DNA from: Coriolopsis trogii
Lineage: Eukaryota; Basidiomycota; Agaricomycetes; Polyporales; Polyporaceae
Direction: 5' to 3'
Length of the DNA: 64,000 nt
NCBI GenBank assembly: GCA_020543525.1
Contig: JAHYIO010000036.1
Location: 1,116,001 to 1,180,000, forward strand
Shown: positions 46,998-58,347 of the stretch, piece after piece
How positions within the stretch are numbered: the first letter of the stretch is position 1
Layout: every line of letters starts with the position of its first letter
The notes under the pieces: model-generated
Databases searched by the model: none
The model's input: only the letters and a program-made list of their open reading frames with translations
What the model was told of the DNA's origin: nothing
Made by a program: the position numbers and the translations under genes

Positions 46998-47504
46998 GGA
47001 CCGACGTGGACGAGACCATGCTGGTCCAAGTGCTCGCATCTCCGGCCGGTAATGATGTCGCAATTTCAGCTGCTCGCCAGCTTCTGATACTGTACTCTTG
47101 GGTGGCGGACGTCTGCAGTCACCGACCTCACCGGCGTTCCCGGGGAATACTGCGCAGGCGACGTCGTTCCGTTCGCTTCGCAAAGACGAGTACGTCATAC
47201 ACAATGACTCCGAGACAGACTCAGACTGACAGAACCTATAAGCGAGTTGCATGGCCAACACAGATAAGCTTCAGGCTACATGCACTCGAGTCTCGACATC
47301 AACATGCAACGAATTCGGGTGAGGCCCGACGCAGATCATGTTGCTTAGTCAAGTGCCGGCCTGATGGACGTCTAGAACTTATCATAGAATACGTGAGGAG
47401 GCCGCGACTGTTCTCCGCGAGCTCGTTAGTAAGTAACAGAGAACATGGGGTTAAGGGCGCCTTGACGTTCATCAGTGGGCCCGACGTCTGCACTTCCTAC
47501 TGAG

Positions 47505-47732
47505 TTACTGGGAAGGGCTGAGTCTTGGGCTCGGGATGGCCTCCTGCGCGGCATACTCATTGTCCTTCACCAACTCAATCATCCTCGGGTCTGCACGCAT
47601 AGCTGGGTTGTCCCCTTCAGCGCGACGATACTCGCAGGACGCTCGGGTCACTGGCGTGCTTAGCACTCGGGAGGACGACTCACCGGGCGGCCAAGGCGAA
47701 AGAACGGGGTCTGGCCTAGGCGCGAGGCCCAT
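47505..47732 (-). other. Possible short minus-strand coding exon
   Basis: Reads 75 codons including NPAMRADPRMIELVKDNEY and stops at 47505. A GTGAGT donor and an acceptor (CTTTCCTGCAG, near 47750-47760) flank parts of it, but the intervening phases do not join consistently. Could be a small uncharacterised gene or chance. Confidence 0.22.
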
Positions 47733-48615
47733 GAGTGTACCAGGATTGTCTGCAGGAAAGGAAGAGTCAATATGTACATTATTCAGTCACATTGTCGACC
47801 CGCACGCATCCAGGAATGACTTGGACGCGTCGGGTAAAGTCATTCAAGGGCAACGAGCGGTGTGAATATACATATGTTCATCGGTCAATTGTTTTTGAGT
47901 CCTTAATTCGTTCACTCTAAGGAGCAAGGTACTGGCCTTTAACCTGGAAGGCTAGCATTTAGCGTTCAACAACAGGTGTCAGCAAACACGGAATGAGCGC
48001 AGAGGTCCATTTTGTGCGAGAATACGCTGTAATGATGGCCGTATCACTGCAGCTGGTACCCGTCCCCCACACTCATATGAGAAACGGTCTTTCGTCGGCG
48101 CGTTGATAGAAACCACTCTCTTTCAAACCGATCTCCGTTTGCACGCGAAAAAGGAGGATAGGATTAGCGGTGTCCCGCTTCATCGACATGTTTTGTGTCA
48201 TCCAGAGCAGCTCCTCATGGTAAAGAGCACTCAGCTCAACTGCATTCGCCTTCTAGCAATTCCTGTCGTTCACGTACAAGAGCGCACCACTCGGAATCCG
48301 GATATCTAGTCCGGGGAGGGGGGATGAGTGGCGTCACCCACTCACGCATAGGACAGTGATGTATTAACTAGACCGAATCGTTGCACAATGCTCGATTATC
48401 CAACGAGCTGCATGGAGAGTGTCAGAGAGCTGAGCATCCAGAATCGTGACACTACCCAAAAGGCTCATCAGGAGCCACTGGAAGTCAAAGCAAGGCCAAA
48501 CGGACAGCGTTGCCATGCGCGCCGAACGCTTTGGCCGTGCTTTGACCTGATAACAGCAGCGGAACGGTCACGTGCGCGCTCAACAGGTCAAAGCGACCAC
48601 ACTCGCGTACCCAAC

Positions 48616-48621
48616 TATAAA
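48616..48621 (+). promoter_or_regulatory. TATA box of the Pro-rich orphan gene
   Basis: TATAAA lies 134 nt before the ATG at 48750, followed by a C/T-rich leader with CCATTCCATC-type sequence. Confidence 0.5.
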
Positions 48622-48749
48622 GGGCCACCGCGTTCCCCCTCCATTTTGTCCTCAGACCACCATCGCGAGCTCCCATTTCTGCCACACGCACCTGTCCATT
48701 CCATCCCTGTCCCACGTTCACGTCCCTCCACCACTATCGCATAGCAGCA

Positions 48750-49925
48750 ATGGCCGCCGCCGCTCTCCTCGCGCAGATCCTCTCCGAAGACCACGTACCG
48801 AACGTGCTTCTCAACGCTGGTTATGTGCGCGTGGTTCAGCCTCTGCATTTCGCGGCGCCACGTCCCCAGTATACCAAGGCTTCCTTCGCAGCCATCCTCA
48901 ACTGGAGTGAGGATGAGGATATCGACTCGCCACAGGAGACATCTAGTGTCGGATATGAGATCGCGGAGCACGAGGTGAGCATTAACCACTGTGGCGTACG
49001 TGCGATATGTCCTCACGCACCACAGTATCTCCAAATCGAATCAACCTGGCCCCCCCGCGGGCTTTCTGGCTACGAGCACGGCGTGTATGCTCGCCAGTCG
49101 ATGGTAGAAGGTCCCCACCCACCAGCACCGGAGCAGATCCCCAGCCCCCCCTGGAGCCCAAGGGCGCTGTATACCCCTTCAGATACCTCCGATACCATCG
49201 CGCCCATCCTCGATGGGGTACGCGAACCATTCCCCGATGCCGAGGTCGCGCCACAGTTGACCGCACGATGTGGCCCAACGGTCGTAACACCCGCTGGCCA
49301 CACTCATGGCAGCACCGAGCCCGTGATGACCAGACCCGGTTTCTTCCTCGGGCGCGATGGTGAAGAATGGCCGCTCCCGCCGGCGGAATGTATGCCCTCC
49401 CCGCTCTACGCTCCGCCTGCTTTGTCCCCGCTACAACGCGCGACTCCAGCGCTTGTACCGTCTTCGGCATCTCCGGCCCGGCGCTACCAAAGGCTTCCAG
49501 GCGACGAGCAACCAGGGAACTCACCCTACTCAACACAGTCCTCCGCATCGCCCGGGAAGCTTGACACCCCAGGAGACACACCGATCTACTGGTGGCAGAG
49601 GAGGCGAAGGGCCTTACCCAACGTCGGCGTCATTGGCGACGGTCGGCCAGGGGCGCAGTCGAGTCGGTTGAAATCGACTGCTGTCGAGGATGGAAGACCA
49701 GAAGAAGGGCTAGGTTTCGCGGACGCACTCGGTCCTGCACTGGGCCTAGTCCTCGAGCCAAAGGAGACGTGGGGGAGGTCGCAGAAAAGGAGATCTCCTA
49801 GCCCGGAGACCGTTTTCGTCCGGGGGAAGGATGGGACTCTGTGGCCGTTACCGCCATCGGAGGAGGACTCTCTGGCGATGGTGGGTCGCGCCCACCGTGG
49901 TAGGAACCCTATTCCCAAATGGTGA
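48750..49925 (+). CDS. Pro-rich orphan protein with duplicated RDG-WPLPP motif
   Basis: Open over 391 codons from MAAAALLAQILSEDHVPNVL to RNPIPKW. A probable 51-nt intron at 48975-49025 (GTGAGC donor, ATTAAC branch-like site, CACAG acceptor) keeps phase and contains no stop, so both spliced (374 aa) and unspliced forms are coding. The N-terminal about 60 residues look folded (VLLNAGYVRVVQPLHFAAP); the rest is Pro/Ser/Ala-rich and disordered. A motif occurs twice: GFFLGRDGEEWPLPPAE and VFVRGKDGTLWPLPPSE. No signal peptide, no recognised domain. Such short repeated aromatic-Pro motifs are often binding sites. Probably a basidiomycete- or lineage-specific gene. Confidence 0.72.
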   Translation: MAAAALLAQILSEDHVPNVLLNAGYVRVVQPLHFAAPRPQYTKASFAAILNWSEDEDIDSPQETSSVGYEIAEHEVSINHCGVRAICPHAPQYLQIESTWPPRGLSGYEHGVYARQSMVEGPHPPAPEQIPSPPWSPRALYTPSDTSDTIAPILDGVREPFPDAEVAPQLTARCGPTVVTPAGHTHGSTEPVMTRPGFFLGRDGEEWPLPPAECMPSPLYAPPALSPLQRATPALVPSSASPARRYQRLPGDEQPGNSPYSTQSSASPGKLDTPGDTPIYWWQRRRRALPNVGVIGDGRPGAQSSRLKSTAVEDGRPEEGLGFADALGPALGLVLEPKETWGRSQKRRSPSPETVFVRGKDGTLWPLPPSEEDSLAMVGRAHRGRNPIPKW

Positions 49926-50548
49926 AAGAGGGTTCCTACGCCCCAAGCAACCGAGATGCCTCCAGGAGCAGAGGTTGGGATAACCGAGATACGTGTACGA
50001 CGCGACGTCGTAACTGAGGACTCACCGTCATTGAACCGGCATCAACTCCATATTCGCACGAGGCGCCTGAGGTTGGACTCTCGCGTGCCGAGGAGATGGG
50101 GGTCACGACTCGCTGGCCTGGTCTTCTGGTGTTGGATGTAGAGGGGCAAGTTGTCAGGCGTAGGGGGGCGTGTACAGTAGTTTTTCTGCCTGTATTCCTC
50201 ACGTTTGTATTGGTCTTAGGACCGACTTTGACGCTCCTGAAGTCTAAATAACATTGAGGCTTCTGGATTTGAGCAGATTTGCTGCAAGACAATTGGTTTC
50301 GAGAGCTAGGGCACGAGATGGAGACGGACGAAGACGGGGACGACGCGGCTGAGGCTGAATTTGGTGACGATGTGGCCCGGCAACGCGGGTCCGCAAACGC
50401 CGTAAAGTCTTTGATCGCGCGCCTCTTGGCCAGACCGTCCTCTTCCTCCGACCACCGACACCAGTCAGCACTGTGTCCTTGCACAGGCGTCCTGTGAAGC
50501 CAGCTAACTGACTGTAGACTCACCCGTCTTTGCCTATAGCTCACGACC
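49926..50548. other. Intergenic promoter region of the DUF155 gene
   Basis: 623 nt. Overlapping ORFs on both strands show no protein pattern. Nothing distinctive seen. Confidence 0.45.
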
Positions 50549-52018
50549 ATGAACCCGCTCGCCGCCGTCCACCGCCAGCTCCGGCAGAGCTTCACCACAA
50601 GCCCCCGCTGCTGGCACACCCACCACCTCTGGCGACAAGCTCCCTCCGCGCGCGCGCCCGTCCTCCTCCACCGTCGCCCATTCTCGCAGAAACCCCCGCC
50701 TCCAAGTCAAGACGCCCCGCGTCCCAAGCCAAAAGCGTCGACGCCCCTGCGCCGCACCGCGTCCGCGTCTCTTCCCATCCGTTCGAACCCGACCCCGACG
50801 CGGAGCGACATCCACCCGATCATCACGTATGCGACTGCGGGGCGGTACCTCATGCCAAGTCTGCGCGGGGTGCTGCCCCAGGGTGCGACGCTCCTGCACG
50901 ACGCGTGGTGGGTCCCGCGCTGGACGGACGACGCCAGCGGGAAGGAGGGTGAGGTGTTCGTATTCTCGAACGGCAGCTTCGTGTGTTGGGGTCTTGGAGA
51001 GGACGAGGCGGCGCGGTTTGCGGAGCAGGTGCTGAGGCGGTCGGGGGCGGAGGTTGAAGTCCTGAAGGAGCCGGAGACGGAGGACCTCGAGTTCGTGACG
51101 GATCCTGAAGAGTGAGTGCCTCCCGCGCAAGTTCGTTTGTAGGAATCATGTTGCTGAAGGGATGGTACGCCGTTGCGTGTAGGGACACACGTCTGCAAGG
51201 TGATCTCATCATCCTGGGCAAGACGCCCCCGCTGAGCAGCGAAGACTCGATGCCGATGGACCTCCCCCGATCCATGCTCCCTCGCGAGACGCTCCTCGCA
51301 CGCTACGCCTTCTCCCAGGCGCTGTCGCGATCGACCGCGCTCTCCGGACTAGAGACGTCCCTCGAGGGATACCTCTCGTCCGTCGCGCTCCTCCCGCGCA
51401 CGCTCCAAAAGACAGGCAAGCCCGGCCTCGGCCGGCGCGCGCTCGTCATGAAGCTCGGCGAGCTCCTCCGCTTCCGCCAGGGCCTCAACCTCAACCGCGA
51501 GAACTTCTCCGACACCCCAGACTTTTACTGGTCGGAACCTGTACTCGAGAGTGCGTGCGCGTCTGCGCCCTTCTTTCTTCCTCACTTGGCTGACTTGTTT
51601 CGCGGAGCGCAGGTTACTTCAACTCGCTGAGCAACGCTCTCGACGTCCGCGCGCGCATCCGGTCCGTCAACGACAAGATCACCTACGCGGCGGAGATGCA
51701 GTCCGTCCTGAGGGAGCTCCTTACCGAGGTACGTTTCCACATCCCCCTCCACCGCCCATCTCATACTCACGCATCCACCCTACCAGACCTCCGCACACCG
51801 CATGGAACTGATCATCATCGTTCTCATCGCCGTCGAGGTCGTCATCGTACGTGCACTCTCTCATATTTCGCCCGTGGGGGTGGAAGACGCTGACCTTTCC
51901 TTGTCACACATTCCTGTAGTGCCTTATCCGCGACGGGCCCGAGCTCTGGCACATGGTTTCCGGTGCAGAGGAAAAGACGGATCAGGCTGCGTCCACTGAA
52001 CTCACGCTCAAAGCGTAG
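50549..52018 (+). CDS. RMND1/Rmd1-like DUF155 protein, mitochondrial inner membrane
   Basis: DUF155 family; human RMND1 is needed for mitochondrial translation and yeast relatives include Rmd1/Rmd8. The ATG at 50549 begins an Arg-rich, acid-free N-terminus (MNPLAAVHRQLRQSFTTSPR) resembling a mitochondrial presequence. The domain runs from YATAGRYLMPSLRGVL through GEVFVFSNGSFVCWGLGEDE, QGDLIILG, PRSMLPRETLLARYAFSQAL, EGYLSSVALLPRTLQKTGKP, LRFRQGLNLNRENFSDTPDF and KITYAAEMQSVLRELLTE. A C-terminal transmembrane helix, MELIIIVLIAVEVVIV, is followed by a short polar tail ending TELTLKA (stop 52016-52018). At least five exons with short introns. Length and domain order match the family. Confidence 0.93.
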
Positions 52019-52283
52019 AGAAGCCGGCACAGACCCGTTGCTACTAAAGCTCATCACCGCTCCACGCATACTCACTTCCCTACTCACCATACACATTCCA
52101 TGTTGACCACATCGCTAATGCAGTCACCCGCATCTCATATCTCACCGCTCACCGCATGATCTATATCATCCACCTCTCCCACATGTACAGATTACATATA
52201 CATTAATACATTTGACAGCGAGCCTTGCAGCTCGCTCGTGAGCATCGGTTCAACACAGCGAACGTCGGATGATACGATATACA

Positions 52284-54044
52284 TTAAATAGAGGTACGTA
52301 GCGGCCGTCGTGGACGCTTATCAAGATGGGCCTCTATCCAGGTGACGCAGTCGTCGATGAACCGCGCCGAGACGTCGTCCGTCTCGTGCCCCAAGTCATC
52401 CCTCGCGTCCTACAAAGGGAAAAAAGCAGAAACGCACGGTGAACATCCGGGCTACACGACATCCGCTAGCAAAAGTGCGCACCATGTACGTGACGAGCTT
52501 CTTGTCCGTGATGGGCAGCTTGTCGTACAGGTCGATTCCCGCTTTCGGATTGTTCACCTGCTTGAGAAACGTCGTCGTGAGCGGGAGAAGGAGAGAGCGT
52601 GGTGGGATTGCGAGGCACCTGATTCGCGGTTCCCCATAGCATGATCACCTGTCGTCGATGGGTTTCGCTGTCAGTCTGTAGGTATGCATGGTCGAGGACG
52701 TGCACCTACCGGGAGATCAACCGGCCACCGTCTCCAACCGGATTCGAGCATCTCATTCCCCTAACATGTAGAATGGTGAGCAGGCGCATATATGGCGATA
52801 TACGAAGCCATCCGAACGGACCTGCATGAGCATCTCCCACATGGCGCCAACAGTCGCCTTCGTCTTTATGAGCGGATCGTTGGCGAAAGCCTCGATGACC
52901 GCAGGGTCTCGGGAGACATACTGTGTACAATCGTCAGCGTGTTCGTCCTCCAAGCCTTACACCGATTAGCCAATCTACGTACCTCGGGTGGCAATGGGGG
53001 GTTGAAGGGAAGCCGGGGAACGATGTTACTCGCGGTCCGCACAAAGTGCTTCGCTAATGTTGGTATACGCGTGCCGAGTTCAATTAATGGGGAGATGGCA
53101 ATCACGCCCGAGAGAAGGGCGACGGTGTCGGGCGAGGGTACGTCTCCTGTACGTGTTGGGAAGACCAGAGCGAGACCGCCACCCTGAGCAATGTGATGAG
53201 TATTTAGCGCATACAGTCAGTCTATGGACGATACGCGAAGAAATACAGGGCCGAAGTCGCATAACAAACCTGAGCTCAATACGTCAGTCGATATCATATA
53301 TCACTCGTCTGCTCCCGGTTGCTCAACAAGATGCGGACCTTCTCGGTTCCGTGAATACAGAGCAGTCGATCCTTCCTTATCAGAACGGTGTCTTCGAAGA
53401 CGTCCGCTAAGCCGCTGCGATCACTCCGTGTCATAACTACTACACGGTGGGACCGCAGCGGTGGAAATACAACGACACTGGGTTCTGATCTCATGACATA
53501 CGGTGGGAGCAGGTAGCAAAGCATGACGAGTGTGTGCGTTGAATACGCATGCACGGAAGCCTGCGGTTGCCTTGGTGAGGCCTCGAAGTGGACTACTCAG
53601 GGATGGACGGGCTGTGAACAGCGTAAGGCCAGCATTGGGTGCGTCCATTGCAACAACCATCCTGGCTCTATTGTTGGGAACACTCACCGCTGAAAAGCCC
53701 ATGAGGAAGATGGGTAGCCTCTGGTTGATGTCTGCGACGTGCCGGATCCACCACTCCAGGTCTCGGATCTCGAGCTCGCGGGTGGTCTTGCCATACGATG
53801 CTTCAGGGCTGCGGTTGTTCTGGTCCAGCGCAGTGCGTCCATAGCCCCGGAGATCATATGCGAAGATCGTGATATGTCGTCGGGCGAAGGCGGCATGGAC
53901 GTCGGCGTGGCGAGCGATATGGTCCCTGAAGCCGTGAACGAAGACGGCGACTGCCTTGGGGTATGAGGCATGATATGTTCGGGTATAGAAGCTATGCCCG
54001 TCTGGTCCTGCGAGCCAGGACTCGACGCATGTGCCGCCAGACAT
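52284..54044 (-). CDS. Monoacylglycerol lipase-like alpha/beta hydrolase
   Basis: Serine hydrolase related to yeast Yju3 and mammalian MAGL, which release fatty acids from monoacylglycerol at lipid droplets. The ATG at 54044 begins MSGGTCVESWLAGPDGHSFY; an in-frame ATG at 54089 is possible. The oxyanion segment is FVHGFRDHIARHADV, next IFAYDLRGYGRTA. The nucleophile elbow is GFSAGGG, split by a 504-nt intron (53184-53687) between GFSA and GGG. The lid region has SGVIAISPLIELGTRI, and a later exon reads AIEAFANDPLIKTKATVGAM. C-terminal exons encode DKLPITDKKLV, LGHETDDVSARFIDDCVTWI (catalytic His in LGHE), and the end EAHLDKRPRRPLRTSI. GFSAGG departs slightly from the common GHSMGG. Divergent from the oxidoreductase gene. 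Confidence 0.92.
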
Positions 54045-54422
54045 TGAGACGAGTGCGAAGGTGGTCGAGGATGAGCAGTGGAGGCCCAAGGCCGATGGCT
54101 TGGAGGGCGAAGAGAGACTGCGAGGGAGCAGATACCGCAGAATGAAGCAAGCACATATGTATGACGGTGGTGATGGTCAGGGACGCGGCCACTAGTGCTC
54201 GAGCGCTCGGACGAGTCGGATGCATGCAATATGGCCGGCAATCTCAGATTACCGTGTTCGTTGGCGATCCCCCTCGCGTTCCGAGTCCCACGGGACACGC
54301 CCCGCGCTGTGAACCGCGGATTCGCGACTTGTCTTGGACTGTCGTCTTCCTCATCGCTGCTCTCGTCCAAAGCACAAACCTCGATCCGGGTGCAACAGTC
54401 CACTCCTTCTCCCGCAGCTGCC
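54045..54422. promoter_or_regulatory. Divergent promoter, lipase / oxidoreductase
   Basis: 378 nt between the start codons of two divergent metabolic genes. No TATA box stands out. Confidence 0.5.
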
Positions 54423-56442
54423 ATGTGGCCCGTGCGTAATACATTATCTCGATCGCATCACGAGCCTAACCCCTGGACACCGCCCCTCTGAACATCCACC
54501 CCAGTTCAAGCGACCGCCACCACCCGAGAAGACCTCCTCTGCCATCCGATTTGGCATCCTCGGTGCAGCCCGTGTCGCCCCCTACGCTCTCATCGAGCCT
54601 GCGAGCACACACAACGACGTCGTCATCGCCGCCGTCGCATGCAGAGACAACGACCGCGGGCTCAGCTATGCTCGCAAATACCGCATCCCGAGGACGTTCA
54701 CCGGTCCCCAAGCGTATCAGCGTACGTCATAGGTGGATTGAATGTGATTGTCGTCATCCCGCCAACGCAAATGGAACGTCTCTGCAGAACTGGTCACGGA
54801 TCCGGCAGTCGATGCCATCTATGTCGCGGTAAGTTCGGCAGCCTTGTCTCAAAGCATCTTCGTGGATTGTAAGCTCGGTACGCGTATCGCGTATTCTTCT
54901 CCTAAATGCAGGGGACCTGAAGGAACAGTGTCAAACCAGCGACTGTGATTGAACATGTCCCTTCCGAGTCCTCGAGTGAGAAAACCTATTAACCGAACAT
55001 TTACCCTCACATGTACATGTGGAGGGTGGAGGATCAGCCGATCGAGAGACGGGTCGAAAGGGCACCTCCCCTGGCTCTGCCTCGGATAGCTACACACGCG
55101 TTTTTCTCTGGGCGCCGCTACTTCGCCTCCTACCGATTCTCCGCCAACAAGGGGCAGACATCCCTTCCTCAATACATACTGCCTATCTCATACGGAAATC
55201 TTTCTCTAATGCACTCGCTGTTCTCTATCATAACGAATCGGCTAGCTCACCTATTCCCGCTAGCTCCCTAATGGATTGCATTTCGAGTGGACGATGCGAG
55301 CGTTGGAGGCCGGCAAACATGTCCTCGTCGAAAAGCCGATGACGAACACACCGGACGAAGCACGTCAGATATTCGCCCTCGCTGAACGTAAGGGCCTGGT
55401 GGCTCTCGAGGCACTCCACTCCCTGTGCGTCCATAGACATGAGCAAGACTGTGTCAGTATACGTACTGATCATCACGCTTGTATCCTATACAGCTTCCAC
55501 CCAGCTCTTCACCGCGTCCGCGAAATCGTCAAGGGCGGCGAGCTCGGCAAGGTCAAGCGCGTCGTCTCTCATTTCGAGGTGCCCAACTATGTCACTCCCT
55601 TCTTTATGCACAAGGACGACCCCCGCTTCCACTACGATCTCGGCGGCGGTTGTACCATGGACATGGGAGGTACGCGTCCAGTTCCCGAATCCTCAACGGC
55701 CGAGCGTTCAGTCCTAGCTGACCATCTCCCTTCATGGACACAGTATACCCGCTCTCCGCCATCCGTTTCATCACCGGCTCCGACGCCACTCCGCTCGAGG
55801 TGACATCCGCGTCCGCCATAGGCCACCCCCTCGACCCCACGCGTGTCGACCGCGGCATGCGCGCCACCTTCGCCCTCGACCCCTCGACGAGCCCCGACGC
55901 GACCGCCGAGTTCACCGCCGACTTCGCGATGCCTGGCTGGGGCCCGCTCGGACTGCTCCCGCGCATGATCAAGATCGACGTCACGGTCGAGCTCGAGGGC
56001 GGCTCGGTCCACATCTTCAACTTCGCCGCCCCGGGCTCCTATCATTATATCGTCGTGAAGCCCAAGGGGAAGGGCAGCAAGACCATCAAGGCGTACACGT
56101 ACGGAGACGGGCGAGGTGACAAATCGTGGAGCTCGTGAGTCCTTTGTTGAGGAGATGCGTTGTATGTGTCGACCTGGCATGTGAGCTGACCACACCACTG
56201 CTGCTACTAGATATCGGTATCAGCTCGAGGCTTTCGTCGATAGAGTGCGTGGCAAGACGGATTTATGGTGGCACGAGCCTACGACGGTCATCACGGAGAT
56301 GGAGACTCTCGGAAGGATATATGAGAAGGTCAGTTCAGGTAGACTGGCGCGATACTACGTACTGACGCCTTGGCCCTTGTAGGCGGGTATGCCTCGCAGA
56401 AGTGCGTCTTCGTACAAACCGGAGGTCGATCAGAACGCATGA
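54423..56442 (+). CDS. Gfo/Idh/MocA oxidoreductase, dihydrodiol/D-xylose dehydrogenase-like
   Basis: NAD(P)-dependent dehydrogenase. The inferred first exon (54423-54431) encodes only MWP; an intron with a CTAAC branch site joins it to FKRPPPPEKTSSAIRFGILG. The Rossmann motif is GILGAARVAPYALI, followed by ACRDNDRGLSYARKYRI. The exon ending VTDPAVDAIYVA is joined across a 435-nt intron (54829-55263) to LPNGLHFEWTMRALEAGKHV and the conserved LVEKPMTN, whose Lys is catalytic in this family. Later exons give SFHPALHRVREIVKGGELGK, FMHKDDPRFHYDLGGGCTMD, GWGPLGLLPRMIKIDVTVEL and YQLEAFVDRVRG. The end is SYKPEVDQNA (stop 56440-56442). The layout matches fungal proteins of the dimeric dihydrodiol dehydrogenase group; exact substrate is not determined. 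Confidence 0.92.
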
Positions 56443-56696
56443 CAGGAAGCGAGCACCCTTTCTCATATATTTCTAGTGATGCCTTTTCCGATTGCATGTG
56501 TTGTACGGAGGAGAAGACGGATGAACCTCGGATACCTTATCACATTCGCCGCAGCACGTCTCGATGAAAGTGATGTAAACCCCAGCGTCGGGCACGAATA
56601 CACAAGAAGTCAAAGTCAAAGCCTGTGTATATGCGCGTGGCCAATGTCAAGATCATCACTCACAAGATAAGGTACAGTACTTTTGGCACAGGCAGC

Positions 56697-58127
56697 TCAT
56701 GACATCTCTACATCGCCATCGTCGTCGCTGCCTTCGAGGTCCTCCCATCCACCCTCCTCGCCGTCTGCCTCCCCTTCTGGCGAAGGCTGGATACCGAGTG
56801 ACTCCAGTTTCGCAATTAGCTCCCGAACATGCTCTAGCAGCGGCTGGTCCGGATGCTCGGTGTTCACATGCAGCTATCAACGCAGAGCGTCAGCATGTAT
56901 GTTGAAGCCGACTGGAAGCACGCATGCACGAACGCACCATCTGACACGTCTCCAGACAATCCCTGGCGTCGCGCGCGAGCTCCTCCCATGTGAGCTCGTC
57001 TAGCTTCCCGCCGCTCTCTTGTGCCTGCTCTGCCATGAGGAAGAAGCACCACCCCTCGAGGTACCACGCCTCCACCTCCTGATCGTCAACGGCCATTATG
57101 CCCTGGAGAACGAGCAGCGCCGGGGTGTACAATGCGAGCTCTAGGAAGAGCTTCACGATAGACAGGCGTGCGGATATCGGGGGCATCCTCGGGTCGTCTG
57201 CACTCCACAAACAGAGAGTGAGCTTGTGTTTTATGAGAGAGGCAATGGATACAGCATGAATGAGACTGAGAATGGAACGCACCGAGGTCAAGGTCCTTCC
57301 ATTGTGTCCATGCTTGCTCCAGACAGGCTTTTGCCTCCTCCGGTCTCTGCTGGGACATGCGCACGGATGCGAGGGCTTGGAGGGCTTCGGTGTTCCCTGG
57401 GTCAGTCTGCAGTGCGAGGCTGAGGAGATCTTCACATGTTTTCTCAGCGACAGGGTCGTCGCTTGATGGGTGCATTCAGCACAACGTCAGGATTCGTGCA
57501 AGTAAATGAGGGGCGCACCAGAGACTGTACGATGGGTCCATCCAGATCTCTACCATCCCGATCAGGGCTCGCACTATACTGCGTTTCGTCTCGGCTTCAT
57601 CGTCGCTCGAGCCAACCGGATCTACCGCACGTTCCTTGCCTTTCAGCTGCCCTGAGAGGAGGTCCACAGCACTCTGATAGTGCTGGAGCGCGAGATGGGG
57701 GTCATCATCGCTCAACTGCGCCAAGTACAAATGCGCGCTCGGTGGGGGAACAGCAGGCGCACTGGGATGTGGAGGCACAAGAGACAGAAACGTCTGCGTA
57801 GGCATTCCAAACCCATTAGGTCTTGCGTCCTTAGTACATGACTTTACGCCATACGAACAGGCATGCCCGACGCACCTCTCTCGCCCCAAACAAGTCGCCG
57901 GTCTCGAGCTGCGACACACCCAGAATCTCTTTCGCCTCCACGTTCCCTGGCTCGCGCTCGAGTATCCGCTGCGCGAACCGACCCGCGAGCTCATAGTCGC
58001 ACTGCACGATCAATGCCTGCGCCTTCTCGAGGAGCGCAGAAATGGGCGGGGGCGGCGCTGGCTCCTCCCCCGTATTTTCCGTGAAAACGGGCTTGGCTTT
58101 GCGGGTCTTTGGCCGAGTGCGTCCCAT
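56697..58127 (-). CDS. ACL4: Acl4-like assembly chaperone of ribosomal protein uL4 (TPR protein)
   Basis: TPR protein related to yeast Acl4, which binds newly made Rpl4 and escorts it to the pre-60S. The ATG at 58127 begins MGRTRPKTRKAKPVFTENTG; the basic N-terminus could also serve nuclear import. TPR-like helices follow: LLEKAQALIVQCDYELAGRF, REPGNVEAKEILGVSQLETG, LYLAQLSDDDPHLALQHYQS, TDPGNTEALQALASVRMSQQ and LFLELALYTPALLVLQGIMA. The motif EVEAWYLEGWCFFLMAEQAQ is a good match to the family. The C-terminus is acidic (EGGWEDLEGSDDDGDVEM) as in Acl4, where the tail contributes to function. At least five exons with short introns. Assignment rests on TPR arrangement and the acidic tail. Confidence 0.83.
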
Positions 58128-58347
58128 GGTGTGTGTACGGCGAGAGAGATGCAGCGATCTGAGCGAATTGCTGCAGGGGAGAGAAGCAAGAAAGATTATT
58201 GGGCGCTTAGATCAGTTTGCACACTCGATCACCCATGCATGTAGTACATATACACCGGGCTCTCAGCCACAGACAGCGTCTTGTCTCTCTCTTCTCGCTA
58301 CCACTCTCTCCACGAGGGACTGCACGCTTTGGAAACACAGTGGCGCC

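Larger units (their letters stand above)
46998..48749. other. 1.75-kb divergent intergenic region
   Basis: Separates GPx (minus) and the Pro-rich orphan (plus). A minus-strand ORF at 47505-47732, ending CEYRRAEGDNPAMRADPRM and further residues, is mildly protein-like but has no resolved partner exon. A 7-bp inverted repeat (TGAGTGG/CCACTCA, 6-nt spacer) occurs at 48325-48344. A TATAAA box at 48616-48621 serves the downstream gene. No other feature seen. Confidence 0.5.
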
